From contig CAZMGV010000005.1 in NCBI GenBank assembly GCA_964565925.1, positions 1-64,000 on the forward strand: a stretch of DNA of 64,000 nucleotides, read 5' to 3'. Within the stretch, counting starts at the first letter, position 1, and each line of letters begins with the position of its first letter. The DNA is from CAZMGV01 sp964565925. GTDB taxonomy: Bacteria; JAGRBM01; JAHCIT01. The translations under genes were made by a program, and so were the position numbers. Below are positions 52,549 to 61,515 of the stretch, piece after piece. Below the pieces are notes generated by a model, which was given only the letters and a program-made list of their open reading frames with translations, was not told the DNA's origin and did no database searches.

Positions 52549-53466
52549 ATGGCGATACTCAGGCATTTCCTGGAACTCTCCGACCTGACGGCGACCGAAA
52601 CGCGCCTCCTGATCAATCGTGCCATTGAGACGAAGCGAGAACGTTCGCACGGCCGGCTGGTAACCCGGCTTCCGGGGAAAACGCTTGCACTCGTTTTCGA
52701 GAAAAGCTCCACACGTACGCGAGTATCGTTTGAAGTCGGCATGGGAGATCTAGGCGGGCGTTCCCTGTTTCTCTCGCCAGCGGACATTCAGCTGGGCCGG
52801 GGCGAATCGATTAAGGATACTGTGAAGGTCCTTTCCCGCATGTGCCACGGCATTGTGCTTAGAACCCACGATCATTCGCGGCTGGCGGAGTTCGCCCATC
52901 ACGCCTCCGTGCCGGTGATCAACGGGCTGACCGACCTGCTGCATCCGGTCCAGATACTGGCGGACCTGATGACAATTCAGGAGCACCTGGGCAGTTTCGA
53001 AGGGATTAAGGTCGCTTATATCGGCGACGGCAACAATGTGGCGAATTCGTGGATCGAGGCGTGCGCGCTGTTCAATTTTCAGCTGGCGGTGGCACACCCG
53101 CCTGGCTACGGCCCTGATCCGGCGTTCCTCAAACATGTAGGGGCAAAGTGCGGCGACCGGTTGAAGATCGTACAGGATCCCAAAGCGGCCGCCCAAGGCG
53201 CCAAGGTCCTCTATACGGATACATGGACCAGCATGGGGCAGGAAAAGGAAGCGGAAATACGCCGTCATGCTTTTCAGGGGTACCAGATCAACCGGGCACT
53301 CATAAACGCTGCAGATCCGGGTGTTAAGGTCATGCACTGCCTGCCCGCGCATTGGGGCGAGGAAATCGCTGATGACCTGCAGGATGCCCCTGAGCTGGTT
53401 ATTTTCGATGAAGCCGAGAACCGGCTTCATGCCCAAAAAGAGCTACTTGTCCTTTTAATGGGATAA
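52549..53466 (+). CDS. argF: Ornithine carbamoyltransferase
   Basis: Joins ornithine and carbamoyl phosphate to citrulline. The 305 residues show the carbamoyl-phosphate site SSTRTR near 49-54, HPVQ-type block HPVQILADL near 129-137, DGNNVANSW near 154-162 and the ornithine site HCLPAH near 263-268. argG and argH are not in the window. The DnaJ-TPR gene follows after 21 bases and may be read through. Confidence 0.95.
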   Translation: MAILRHFLELSDLTATETRLLINRAIETKRERSHGRLVTRLPGKTLALVFEKSSTRTRVSFEVGMGDLGGRSLFLSPADIQLGRGESIKDTVKVLSRMCHGIVLRTHDHSRLAEFAHHASVPVINGLTDLLHPVQILADLMTIQEHLGSFEGIKVAYIGDGNNVANSWIEACALFNFQLAVAHPPGYGPDPAFLKHVGAKCGDRLKIVQDPKAAAQGAKVLYTDTWTSMGQEKEAEIRRHAFQGYQINRALINAADPGVKVMHCLPAHWGEEIADDLQDAPELVIFDEAENRLHAQKELLVLLMG

Positions 53467-53487
53467 GTATCTAATATCACTGCAGTT

Positions 53488-54798
53488 ATGGCAGTTTCAC
53501 TCAAATTACCTGATGACGGCATACCGTCTCTGCTCCCCGCTGCGGATTTCAACTCCAAGGAGCTGACGGCGGAGGACGGATTTCTGCTATCCCGCATCGA
53601 TGGCGGGACCAACCTCAAAAATTTGCGCGCGATCACAGGCTGGCAGGGTGAACGTACCGACGAATCGGTCGCCAAACTCATGTTGCTGAAGATGGTGCAG
53701 GTCAGGTTGAAGAGCGGCGATATTATCGAACTCTCCCCTCGAGCACTGAACGAACTGAAGATGCGTCTGGCGAAATCGAAAGGTGTGGTCGCCGGGCGGG
53801 CGACGTCGGGCGGAATCCGTGAGACGGAGGAATACGTACTTCCTGCGGATATCGATCCCGGTCCCTTGTCCCGCGAGATCGCCACACATGTCATGCGGGC
53901 TGTGGAAAAGGGCGATCTCGGTTACTGGTACGAGGTGCTGGGGATTTCACACAAGGCGGACGCACGTGAGATCAAACGCACATATCACGGGATAGCTTCG
54001 GACATCCATCCGGACAATTTCTACGGACAGGATCTTGGAGTCTGGACCGATCGAATCAATCAGGCTTTCGATTACATCACGCGGGCCTACGATATCCTGA
54101 GCGACCCCGGATCCAGGGAGGCCCATGACCGCGATCTGGAAGCCATGCACGCGCCCGAGGCGCCGGAGCCCGTAGATGTTTCGACGACGTCATTCGGCGG
54201 GAGCGGAACCGAGTCGGCAACTGAAAAGAAGGTACCGTCGGGAATCGTCGATCAGATACGAATGAAGGTCCAGAAGGCCAGGGACCTGGGAAAACTGGCC
54301 CAGCAGCAGATGAATCACGGTCAGTGGCAGGAAGCGTTCAACAGCCTGCAGATGGCGGCGACTTACGATCCCTATAATCCAGAGTACAAGAAACAGGCCG
54401 ATTTCCTGAAGCCGAAGCTCAATGTGAAAAAGGCGAAGGATATGTTCGAGGAAGCTATCCGGATTGCTGGCGGGAGTCCCCGGCAGGCGATCAAGCTTCT
54501 GGAGCAGGTTATTGACATTGACCCCGCGCGCCCGGCTCATCGATATGAATACGCCCGGCTGCTCTTTCAGGAGCGTCAGAAGGCATCTGCGCTCGATGGG
54601 GACTATCTTGAAATGGCGAAGGATCACGTTGAGGCAGCGCTGATTATGGATCCGGAAAACGGCAAGTATCTGACGCTTGCCGGACAGGTTTTCAGGGCCA
54701 AGGGAGACAACAAGGCTGCGACCGATTATCTCAAGAAGGCGCTGAAGAAGGACAAGCAGAATGCTGTCGCCAGGCAAGAACTGGAGGAGATGGGCTGA
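53488..54798 (+). CDS. J-domain and TPR protein
   Basis: The 436-residue protein has an N-terminal region of about 100 residues with a TDESVAKLMLLKMVQV helix, reminiscent of winged-helix-like domains in deltaproteobacterial gliding and response-regulator proteins; a J domain at 145-215 (YWYEVLGISHKADAREIK, HPD at 174-176); a linker; and TPR-like repeats from about 250 to the end. The intact HPD suggests it can stimulate a DnaK. TPR repeats give a scaffold. It is cytoplasmic, with no signal peptide. It is followed by a HEAT protein gene 41 bases downstream and faces the HD-GYP operon. Confidence 0.85.
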   Translation: MAVSLKLPDDGIPSLLPAADFNSKELTAEDGFLLSRIDGGTNLKNLRAITGWQGERTDESVAKLMLLKMVQVRLKSGDIIELSPRALNELKMRLAKSKGVVAGRATSGGIRETEEYVLPADIDPGPLSREIATHVMRAVEKGDLGYWYEVLGISHKADAREIKRTYHGIASDIHPDNFYGQDLGVWTDRINQAFDYITRAYDILSDPGSREAHDRDLEAMHAPEAPEPVDVSTTSFGGSGTESATEKKVPSGIVDQIRMKVQKARDLGKLAQQQMNHGQWQEAFNSLQMAATYDPYNPEYKKQADFLKPKLNVKKAKDMFEEAIRIAGGSPRQAIKLLEQVIDIDPARPAHRYEYARLLFQERQKASALDGDYLEMAKDHVEAALIMDPENGKYLTLAGQVFRAKGDNKAATDYLKKALKKDKQNAVARQELEEMG

Positions 54799-54839
54799 CG
54801 GGCTGACCGCCGGTGCGAGGCGGCTGTGAACCACTGGTT

Positions 54840-55418
54840 ATGATGCCTGAACATCTGAAGAAGCGGTTTGATTCCCTTCGGGCGGCCCTCAAGGACCCGG
54901 ATGAGCAGGTACGTCAGCTGGCGTCCAAATCGCTGGAGCAGGTGGAGGCGCTCTCTGATCTCGATCTGCTAATCGAGAACTTCAAGCGCGGCGACAAGAC
55001 AGCTCAGGTCAGGGCCATATATGCTTTCGGCCGGATCCGCCATGACCGTTCACTCACGGCACTCGTATTCGCACTCAAGATGGAAGACGAAGACGTCCGG
55101 ACTGCTGCGATACGGGCGATCGGTGAACAGGGTCATCCAAAGGCGATCGGGCCGCTGATGGAAATTCTTCCGAATGAGACCCCGACTTGCCAGATTGCCA
55201 TCCTGGATATTCTACCGAACTTCAAGGACCCTGAAATCGTCAACGTCCTGCGCACCATGCTCCGGAGCAAAAACGTGGATGTGGTGGAAGCGGCTATTAA
55301 GTCTACGGGGAGGCTGGGCGATCGCGCCGTAGAAGACGCGCTGCTGATCATCCTCTCCAAAGGGCCGACCCGGCTCCGGCGGGCTGCGGCAGAAGCGCTG
55401 GGCATTCTGTCGGTCTGA
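54840..55418 (+). CDS. Small HEAT-repeat protein
   Basis: The 192-residue protein is made of about five HEAT repeats; the most regular are DRSLTALVFALKMEDEDVR, HPKAIGPLMEILP and DRAVEDALLIILSK. It has no catalytic motif and probably acts as a binding scaffold. ATG 54840 (followed by a second ATG) is chosen; a GTG at 54813 would add nine residues. It follows the J-domain/TPR gene and ends eight bases from the convergent HD-GYP gene, whose partner is a larger HEAT protein. Confidence 0.75.
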   Translation: MMPEHLKKRFDSLRAALKDPDEQVRQLASKSLEQVEALSDLDLLIENFKRGDKTAQVRAIYAFGRIRHDRSLTALVFALKMEDEDVRTAAIRAIGEQGHPKAIGPLMEILPNETPTCQIAILDILPNFKDPEIVNVLRTMLRSKNVDVVEAAIKSTGRLGDRAVEDALLIILSKGPTRLRRAAAEALGILSV

Positions 55419-55426
55419 CGGCTCGG

Positions 55427-56758
55427 TTATTTCAGATATTCAGCGACACTGATATTTTTCAGCAGCGGGTCGATGGTGCCTATGACCCTTCGCGACGGGG
55501 CATTGGCAGGCTGGGGCCCGGCGAGGTTCATTTCCAGGGGTGCCGGAAGCCGGTCGCCAAACTCGTTGGTGATGATTTTTACCCGGGGTGGAGAGTTCGG
55601 CTCGGGATTGCTGCCGGTTACGATGGCTAATTCGTTTGTTTCCAGTCGGACTACGGAACCGATCGGATAAACACCCAGCATCGTCACGAACCGTTCAAAA
55701 TAGTGCGGATCGAGCTTCGACCCGGCGAGTTTGTCCATCAGCAGAAGAGCTTCTCTGGGCCCGTGCTGGTTCTGGTATACTCGCAGCGTGGTGATAGCGT
55801 CATAACAGTCAGCGATCGCCACGATATGGCTGAAGGGGCTGGGCCGGTTTCCGGGGCCGAGATTCGGATAACCCTTAAGATCGTACTGGACGTGGTGTTC
55901 CAGTGCGCAACGGGAGGTCGTTTCCTGCAGGGTGCCCATTTCCATGATGATTTCGTAGCTGTGCGTGGAATGCTGCTTCATCAGTTCCCATTCGGAGGGA
56001 GCGAGTTTGCCGGGCTTCTGGAGTATCTCCTTTGGCACGCGGATTTTGCCGAGGTCATGGAGCAGGCCGCCAAGACCGACTGCCGACAGGAGCGGGTCTT
56101 TCAGATCCAGCGCATTCGCCAGTGCCAGAGATAGGATCGCCACGTTCACCGAATGGTTGAACAGGTAGTTGTCGTAACTCTTGATCATCGAAAGCCCGAT
56201 AAGAGCGCTCGGATTCTTGTTCAGGCACCGGTTCATGGCCGAAACTACGCCTTTGGCCTTGTCGGGCCGGGGGATCTCTCCCATCCGGAGTTCTCCGAAC
56301 AGCGATCCGACGTAGGTCAGTGCCTCGCCGTACACCTTACCGGCGTCGGGGGTGACAAGAGCGACCAGAATATGGGTAACTCCGCGCATCACCAGTTCGT
56401 CGGCCACCCAGTCGCCCTTTCTCTGTTCCGCTTCGGGAGAATCGAATACTTCGACCCACTGGATCAGCTCTTCCGGAGTCAGCCCCGGCTGGAAGTGGAT
56501 GGCATTGATCTCTATCTTCTGGAGAAATTCCAGAAGCTCCTGAAGGGCATTGGGCAGGTTGTAGGAAGCGAAGTCCTCGCAGACGAGTGTATCTTCGGCC
56601 ACGCCGACGGTGATTTCTTTGCCCTGCTTATGGAATACCTGCAGCGCTTGCAGAAGACTCCCGATCGATTTTCTGAAGGCAGGATGATCGCTCGGATAGA
56701 GAGTCTTGGCTTTCAGGGCACCGGCGACAAAATTGAGTATCTGCTCGTAGGCTTTCAC
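55427..56758 (-). CDS. HD-GYP phosphodiesterase with YPxxHPA N-terminal module
   Basis: The 443 residues split into an N-terminal module (1-150, YPSDHPA at 21-27, GLT at 92-94, TH at 128-129), an HD-GYP domain at about 180-370, and a 60-residue tail. The HD pair in LLHDLGKIRVP near 228, HH of EHHVQYD and the GYP triplet in LKGYPNLG are intact, so hydrolysis of cyclic-di-GMP is likely. It starts with GTG in a 4-base GTGA overlap with the upstream HEAT gene, so translation is coupled. The N-terminal module aligns without gaps with that HEAT protein. Confidence 0.9.
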   Translation of the reverse strand: MKAYEQILNFVAGALKAKTLYPSDHPAFRKSIGSLLQALQVFHKQGKEITVGVAEDTLVCEDFASYNLPNALQELLEFLQKIEINAIHFQPGLTPEELIQWVEVFDSPEAEQRKGDWVADELVMRGVTHILVALVTPDAGKVYGEALTYVGSLFGELRMGEIPRPDKAKGVVSAMNRCLNKNPSALIGLSMIKSYDNYLFNHSVNVAILSLALANALDLKDPLLSAVGLGGLLHDLGKIRVPKEILQKPGKLAPSEWELMKQHSTHSYEIIMEMGTLQETTSRCALEHHVQYDLKGYPNLGPGNRPSPFSHIVAIADCYDAITTLRVYQNQHGPREALLLMDKLAGSKLDPHYFERFVTMLGVYPIGSVVRLETNELAIVTGSNPEPNSPPRVKIITNEFGDRLPAPLEMNLAGPQPANAPSRRVIGTIDPLLKNISVAEYLK

Positions 56759-58452
56759 GGCTGGGCTCCCCCAGTCGGCTGGGCCTGAGTCTGCGCGCCG
56801 GTCGCAAGGCGCCGGTCGATGGCCTCGATCGTCTGTGCCAATTGCTGCTGAAGATCAGAATCCTTGAACTTCATGTTTCCCCGCAGCATTTCGAGCGCGT
56901 CCCGGTCGCCGGTCGCTGTCATGATCTTCAATGCGTCGGACAGGGTTTGCTTGTCGTAGAGCGGGCCGAAGAATTTCCGGGCCTTCAGAATTTCGACCAG
57001 GCCTTCAAACACGGATTTTCCGCCGATCCGGGCGAGGGCGACATTCAGAGATTTGCGCAGATCCGCCGTGAGGTCGAAATCCTCGGCCCGACGGAACAGA
57101 TCCAGAAGCAGCGGCGTCATGCGCGCTTCTTTCAGCGTGCCGATGGAGTCCAGGATATGCCGGCGGTTCTGGACCGGGTTGTCGCTCGACAGATAGCGGC
57201 CCAGAACCTTCAGGGCTTGGAGGTCCCTGATCTCGATCAGCCCGTCGATCGCGGCGATTGTCACCGAAGCGTCCGGGTGCGCCAGGAGCCGTGTCAATCC
57301 GGCAACCCCGTCTGTGAGTTTCAGGCCTCCGATTGCCTGTGCGGCCAGCCGCGCCGTTGGGGCCGGGTAGGCGGGATCGCACAGGCTTGTGACCATCCCC
57401 AGCGCGGGCGGGCCAATCCGGACGATAAGCTGCCCGAACAGGCGCCCGCTGTATTCATCGATGGGGGTCCGAAGGCGGTCATACAGGGCCTCCAGGGCGA
57501 CCGTGCCGAATTTGCTGAGTATGCGGAGGAGTGATTCGACTTCGGATTCCGATTTGTCGTCGGTCGCCAGTTCTTTCAGCAGCGCCCGGGCCAGCTGCGG
57601 TGATGCGACCTTTCGCATGGCCCGAATGGCGTATTTTTTTGTATCGACCCCGCTGTCGGGGCTGTGGGCGTCTTTCTCGAATGCCTCAATGATTTTGAAC
57701 AGAAGAGACCATTTCCGTTCCTGCTGCACCTGGGTTGCGAGGTCAGCCAGTGACAGAGCGGCTTCGTAATAGATATCCGGATCGGGCGCGGCCTGAAGGC
57801 GCCGCAGGGCCGCGGTCACCTCGGGCTTGAACCGGGTGTCCTCATCGTCGCTGTCAGTATGATACCCATCCTGCGAGAGTTCGGTGGCTTCAGAGAGGCC
57901 GGGGATATTGGTCTCTGCTTCTTCCTCTTCAGGCGGGGATTCGGGCTCGTCTTCTTCAGGCAGAGGGAGCTCAGGCACCTCCGGCTGGCTGTTCACATTC
58001 TTCAGATACTGGAGATCGACATCGTTCACGAACACATGGGTGAGGCGATTTTCCTTCAGTAGCTTTTCCAGCCCGCCCCGCAAATACATCTCTTCGGCAT
58101 CAGAAGAGATAACCTTGAGAAACTGGTACCACTCCCGGACCGTCAGACCGTCCAGAAAGAAAAGCTTCTTCACCCGGCGCTGGAAGAGAAATTTGGCGAG
58201 GGTTTTTACGTTCTCGTTTTCAGGGCTCTGGACTTTCTCCTCAAACCAGATTCCTGCGCGGGTCACGCTGAAACTGAATTCTCCGTGTTCATGCGCCGCG
58301 ACCTGAAAGGGAGCGAAGGTCTGCTGGACGATCTTGATCAGGGCCGGGTGCTTGGGAGGGTAGAACCCGACTGCGCGCACTCCCTTCTGGAATTCGACGA
58401 GGAGTCCTTCGATCTCCCGCCCGGTTGCGCGCTCGCCCTGGTTCGGTTCCAT
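56755..58452 (-). CDS. HEAT-repeat protein sharing the HD-GYP partner's N-terminal module
   Basis: The 565-residue protein has the module with YPPKHPA (31-37), GLT (102-104) and TH (138-139) at exactly the same spacing as in the HD-GYP protein encoded next. A Glu/Pro-rich acidic linker follows at about 150-215, then seven or more HEAT repeats to residue 545 and a Gln/Pro tail. No catalytic motif is visible. The overlap with the HD-GYP gene and the shared module suggest that the two proteins meet, perhaps as heterodimers through the module. It is preceded 12 bases upstream by a DUF1844 gene. Confidence 0.82.
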   Translation of the reverse strand: MEPNQGERATGREIEGLLVEFQKGVRAVGFYPPKHPALIKIVQQTFAPFQVAAHEHGEFSFSVTRAGIWFEEKVQSPENENVKTLAKFLFQRRVKKLFFLDGLTVREWYQFLKVISSDAEEMYLRGGLEKLLKENRLTHVFVNDVDLQYLKNVNSQPEVPELPLPEEDEPESPPEEEEAETNIPGLSEATELSQDGYHTDSDDEDTRFKPEVTAALRRLQAAPDPDIYYEAALSLADLATQVQQERKWSLLFKIIEAFEKDAHSPDSGVDTKKYAIRAMRKVASPQLARALLKELATDDKSESEVESLLRILSKFGTVALEALYDRLRTPIDEYSGRLFGQLIVRIGPPALGMVTSLCDPAYPAPTARLAAQAIGGLKLTDGVAGLTRLLAHPDASVTIAAIDGLIEIRDLQALKVLGRYLSSDNPVQNRRHILDSIGTLKEARMTPLLLDLFRRAEDFDLTADLRKSLNVALARIGGKSVFEGLVEILKARKFFGPLYDKQTLSDALKIMTATGDRDALEMLRGNMKFKDSDLQQQLAQTIEAIDRRLATGAQTQAQPTGGAQP

Positions 58453-58464
58453 CCAGTCTGCCGG

Positions 58465-58911
58465 TTACTTCCTCGGGCTGACCTGAACGAACCGCATCTG
58501 GAGTTCGTAGATCAGGCCGTTGACGAGTTGGGATTCGTCCTCAGATAGATTTCCCTTGGTCTTGTCCCGCAGCATGTGGAGGATATCAATCGTATACCGG
58601 GCCAAAGGCGGATTCGGAGGCATGACCTCGCCCTCGGGGCCTTTAAGCAGCCCCATGTGGAATAGCGCCTGGGTATGGAGCGACAGGCACAGGGTACCGA
58701 AAGTGACCTCAGGCGGAGCGAAATCCCCCTCATTGGGCTGACGTTCGAAGGTTTCCCCGTGCAATCCGTCGTCTGCCGCCCCGCCAGCGGCCTTGCTCGA
58801 TCCTGTGGTTTTCTTGCTCTCATCGGCCGAAATATCGGCCTTTGATTCCCCTTCGGCCGTGAAGCGGCGGCGATCGACCGTCTTGAATCCGGACTCCGAT
58901 GAATCACTCAT
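58465..58911 (-). CDS. DUF1844 family protein
   Basis: The 148-residue protein has a disordered charged head (residues 1-60, Ser-, Lys- and Asp-rich) and the DUF1844 core from about residue 62: TFGTLCLSLHTQALFHMGLL, a PPNPPLARYTIDILHML block and the LSEDESQLVNGLIYELQMRF end. The family is common in deltaproteobacteria and related phyla and has no known function. It is the first gene of the HEAT/HD-GYP operon. A CCCGT-GAAGA-ACGGG stem lies in its leader (58930-58944). Confidence 0.87.
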   Translation of the reverse strand: MSDSSESGFKTVDRRRFTAEGESKADISADESKKTTGSSKAAGGAADDGLHGETFERQPNEGDFAPPEVTFGTLCLSLHTQALFHMGLLKGPEGEVMPPNPPLARYTIDILHMLRDKTKGNLSEDESQLVNGLIYELQMRFVQVSPRK

Positions 58912-59155
58912 GAGCGAAAACCCCTCATTCCCGTGAAGAACGGGATATCACTATATTCAACTACCAAAATAGTTAACCATTCTTGAGGGTTGCAACAAGT
59001 ATGAAAAATCATTAATCTCTGGATTTGCGTATAGTGAAGGGCGCGTGAAATCACATTAACGAGGCCGATATTCGTTGCCAGCGGGCTGAGGTTCAGGCAT
59101 TCATTAAAATCATCGGGGAAACAACAACACGAGGGTCTGGTGAAAAGGACGTCTA
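58912..59155. other. AT-richer divergent gap with promoter candidates
   Basis: No gene is seen. For the plus strand, TTGCAA (58990-58995) and TAATCT (59013-59018) are 17 bases apart, and TATAGT at 59030-59035 is another -10 candidate without a good -35. For the minus strand, TATAGT at 58955-58950 suits the DUF1844 gene, with TGGTTA 18 bases upstream. AAAAGGA at 59142-59148 is the ribosome site for the regulator gene at 59156. Confidence 0.35.
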
Positions 59156-59911
59156 ATGAATCTTCAAACCAGCACGCCGCAGCCGGCACAACCCGTATTT
59201 ACGCCTGAACTGAAACAGGGAAAGAAGGCCATGAGAATCCTGGTCATTGAAGACGAAAAGAAGGTATCGAGCTTTATCCAGAAGGGGCTCACAGAAGAGA
59301 GCTATGCTGTAGACGTGGCTCAGGATGGCGAGGAAGGCCTCTCCTACGCACTGAACCAGAATTACGATCTGATCATTCTGGACGTCATGCTGCCCAAGGT
59401 GGACGGCCTGAAGGTCTTGGAGCAGCTCCGCGCCAAGGGAAGCCCGACGCCGGTTCTCCTGCTCACGGCCCGCGACACGCTGGAAGACAAGGTGAAGGGC
59501 CTCGACACCGGTGCCGACGACTACCTGGCCAAGCCGTTCGCGTTCACCGAATTGCTGGCGCGGGTCCGCGCGCTGCTGCGGCGGGCGAGCAACTCGCGGG
59601 CCGCCGTCCTCAAGGTGGATAGCCTGAGCCTTGACCCCGTTTCGCGGGAAGTTCGCCGTAACGGCAAGAAAATCGACCTGACCGCCAAGGAATATGCGCT
59701 CCTTGAGTTCTTCATGCGGAACTGTGGTAAGATTCTTACCCGGACCGTCATCAGTGAGCATGTGTGGGACATGAACTTCGATTCCTCGACGAATATCGTC
59801 GACGTGTACGTCAATCACCTTCGCAACAAGGTGGAGGCGGCAGCGGAAAAGAAGCTGATCCATACGGTGCGGGGTGTCGGTTACGTCCTCAAGGAAGCTG
59901 ATGCCGCGTGA
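59156..59911 (+). CDS. OmpR/PhoB-family response regulator
   Basis: The REC domain begins at residue 26 (MRILVIEDEKK), with Asp76 in LDVMLPKVDG as phospho-acceptor, Thr of LTARDT and Lys of AKPF; the winged-helix DNA-binding domain covers about 155-250 with LTAKEYALLEFFMRN and VDVYVNHLRNKVE. ATG 59156 has a good AAAAGGA site and gives a 25-residue Gln/Pro/Thr head, unusual for the family; ATG 59231 would give the standard protein of 226 residues. Either may be used. The partner kinase gene overlaps by four bases. The head-first start is given here because of its ribosome site. Confidence 0.9.
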   Translation: MNLQTSTPQPAQPVFTPELKQGKKAMRILVIEDEKKVSSFIQKGLTEESYAVDVAQDGEEGLSYALNQNYDLIILDVMLPKVDGLKVLEQLRAKGSPTPVLLLTARDTLEDKVKGLDTGADDYLAKPFAFTELLARVRALLRRASNSRAAVLKVDSLSLDPVSREVRRNGKKIDLTAKEYALLEFFMRNCGKILTRTVISEHVWDMNFDSSTNIVDVYVNHLRNKVEAAAEKKLIHTVRGVGYVLKEADAA

Positions 59912-61386
59912 AACGCAAGCCCTTAACGCTAAGGGCTAAACTACTCGCATCGTATCTCGGGCTGCTGGTGGCGTTGCTGGCAGCCTTCTCTATTACACTG
60001 TTCCTGTTTTTTGACCGGGGCCTGGTGCGGCAGTTCGACGCGTCGCTTCGGACTGCCGCCGTGAGCCTCGCCCGGGTTTACGCCTCGCAGGCGGAACGGG
60101 GCCTCTACGGCCGTCAGTCGATGTTCGGCTGGGTATTCGGCAGGGAAGTCGTCGACCGTTACGTCGACATTCTGGATACGCCCAAGACACGCGCCCGTCA
60201 CCAGCGGCTGCGCCGCGAACTGGTCCCGTTCACCGAATTCGCGCAGGACAATGCCCGCCGCGGCGTCACGACTTACGAGACGTTCTGGGGGCTCGAAGAC
60301 CACCCGGTCCGGGTCATTACCATGCCGATCATTCTGAACGGCCAGGTGACAAGCGCCGTCGTACAGGTGGCGGGTTCGATGAGCTATGTGGACGAGACGC
60401 TGGACCAGTTGACCACAGTGATGGGTATCGTTTTCGGGGTCAGCGTCATTCTTGCCGGCGTGATCGGTGCCCTGTTTGTGGAACAGGCGCTTCGTCCTTT
60501 TGACCGCATCACCCGGACGGTGCAGGGCATCAGCGCCAGAAACCTTCAGGAGCGGCTCGAAGAACGCGGGGTGGATGATGAGCTGGGGCGGCTGGCGCGC
60601 ACGTTCAACGCCATGCTAGATTCGCTCGAGCAGTCGTTTGAGCAGATACGCAAGTTCACGGCTGATGCTTCGCATGAGCTGAAAACACCGCTCACGGTGC
60701 TTCGCGGACAGATCGAACTGGGATTGCAGCAGGAGCGGTCGCCCGAGGAATATCAGGACATTCTCGTGTCGGCTCTGGAAGAGATCGGCCGCCTGTCGAA
60801 AATCACCAGCAACCTGCTGATGCTCTCCAAAGCCGATGTGGGCCAGGTGCAGGTGAACTGGGAAAAGGTGGACCTGCGGGAACTGGTCGGAGAGATATCC
60901 GAAGGCCTTTCCATGCTCGCGTCCGAGAAGAATGTGTCCCTTGAGTGGCCGAAGGAGACCGAACCTCTGGAAGTGGAGGGCGACCGGGTGAGGCTCTCGC
61001 AGCTGGTGATCAATCTGGTTGATAACGCTATTCACTATACCGAGCCGGGCGGGGCGGTAACGGTCCGAACGGGAGCCGCTAATGCGTTCTTCGCATTTAT
61101 CGAAGTGCGTGATTCCGGTATCGGCATTTCCAAGGAAGATCTGAGCAAGATTTTCGACCGGTTCTTTCGCGCCGACAAGGCCCGTACCCGCCGGGAGAGC
61201 GGCTCCGGGCTGGGCCTTTCCATTGTGAAATGGATCGTGGATGTTCATGGCGGCAAGATTGAAGTCCAGTCGGAGCCGGGCAAAGGCACAAGCTTTACGG
61301 TCTTTATTCCGTACAAACGGAAAGAAGGTCAGCCATCGCCGGGTAACTCGGTTCAGGGGCTGGCCCCGCCGGTTACGTTGAGCTGA
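59908..61386 (+). CDS. Sensor histidine kinase (HAMP-HisKA-HATPase)
   Basis: A 492-residue membrane kinase with segments near 13-33 and 168-193, a periplasmic domain of about 130 residues between them, a HAMP domain at about 194-247, HisKA with ADASHELKTPLTVLRG (His near 257) and the ATPase boxes INLVDNAIHYTE, DSGIGISKED and GSGLGLSIVKWI. The layout fits the CusS/QseC group, which senses metals or envelope conditions; no metal genes lie nearby, so the signal is open. GTG 59908 overlaps the regulator's TGA, which shows translational coupling. Confidence 0.92.
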   Translation: MKRKPLTLRAKLLASYLGLLVALLAAFSITLFLFFDRGLVRQFDASLRTAAVSLARVYASQAERGLYGRQSMFGWVFGREVVDRYVDILDTPKTRARHQRLRRELVPFTEFAQDNARRGVTTYETFWGLEDHPVRVITMPIILNGQVTSAVVQVAGSMSYVDETLDQLTTVMGIVFGVSVILAGVIGALFVEQALRPFDRITRTVQGISARNLQERLEERGVDDELGRLARTFNAMLDSLEQSFEQIRKFTADASHELKTPLTVLRGQIELGLQQERSPEEYQDILVSALEEIGRLSKITSNLLMLSKADVGQVQVNWEKVDLRELVGEISEGLSMLASEKNVSLEWPKETEPLEVEGDRVRLSQLVINLVDNAIHYTEPGGAVTVRTGAANAFFAFIEVRDSGIGISKEDLSKIFDRFFRADKARTRRESGSGLGLSIVKWIVDVHGGKIEVQSEPGKGTSFTVFIPYKRKEGQPSPGNSVQGLAPPVTLS

Positions 61387-61515
61387 AACTCCGGGTAATT
61401 ACTTGCCGGTATTCCCGGCCGACGGGTCTGAACGCTTGCCAGAGATGCCGCTGGCGTGCAAAAAGAGAGTATAGGGTGCATTGGCGCCCGGTCTATTCGG
61501 GGGAACCAGTTTCGC

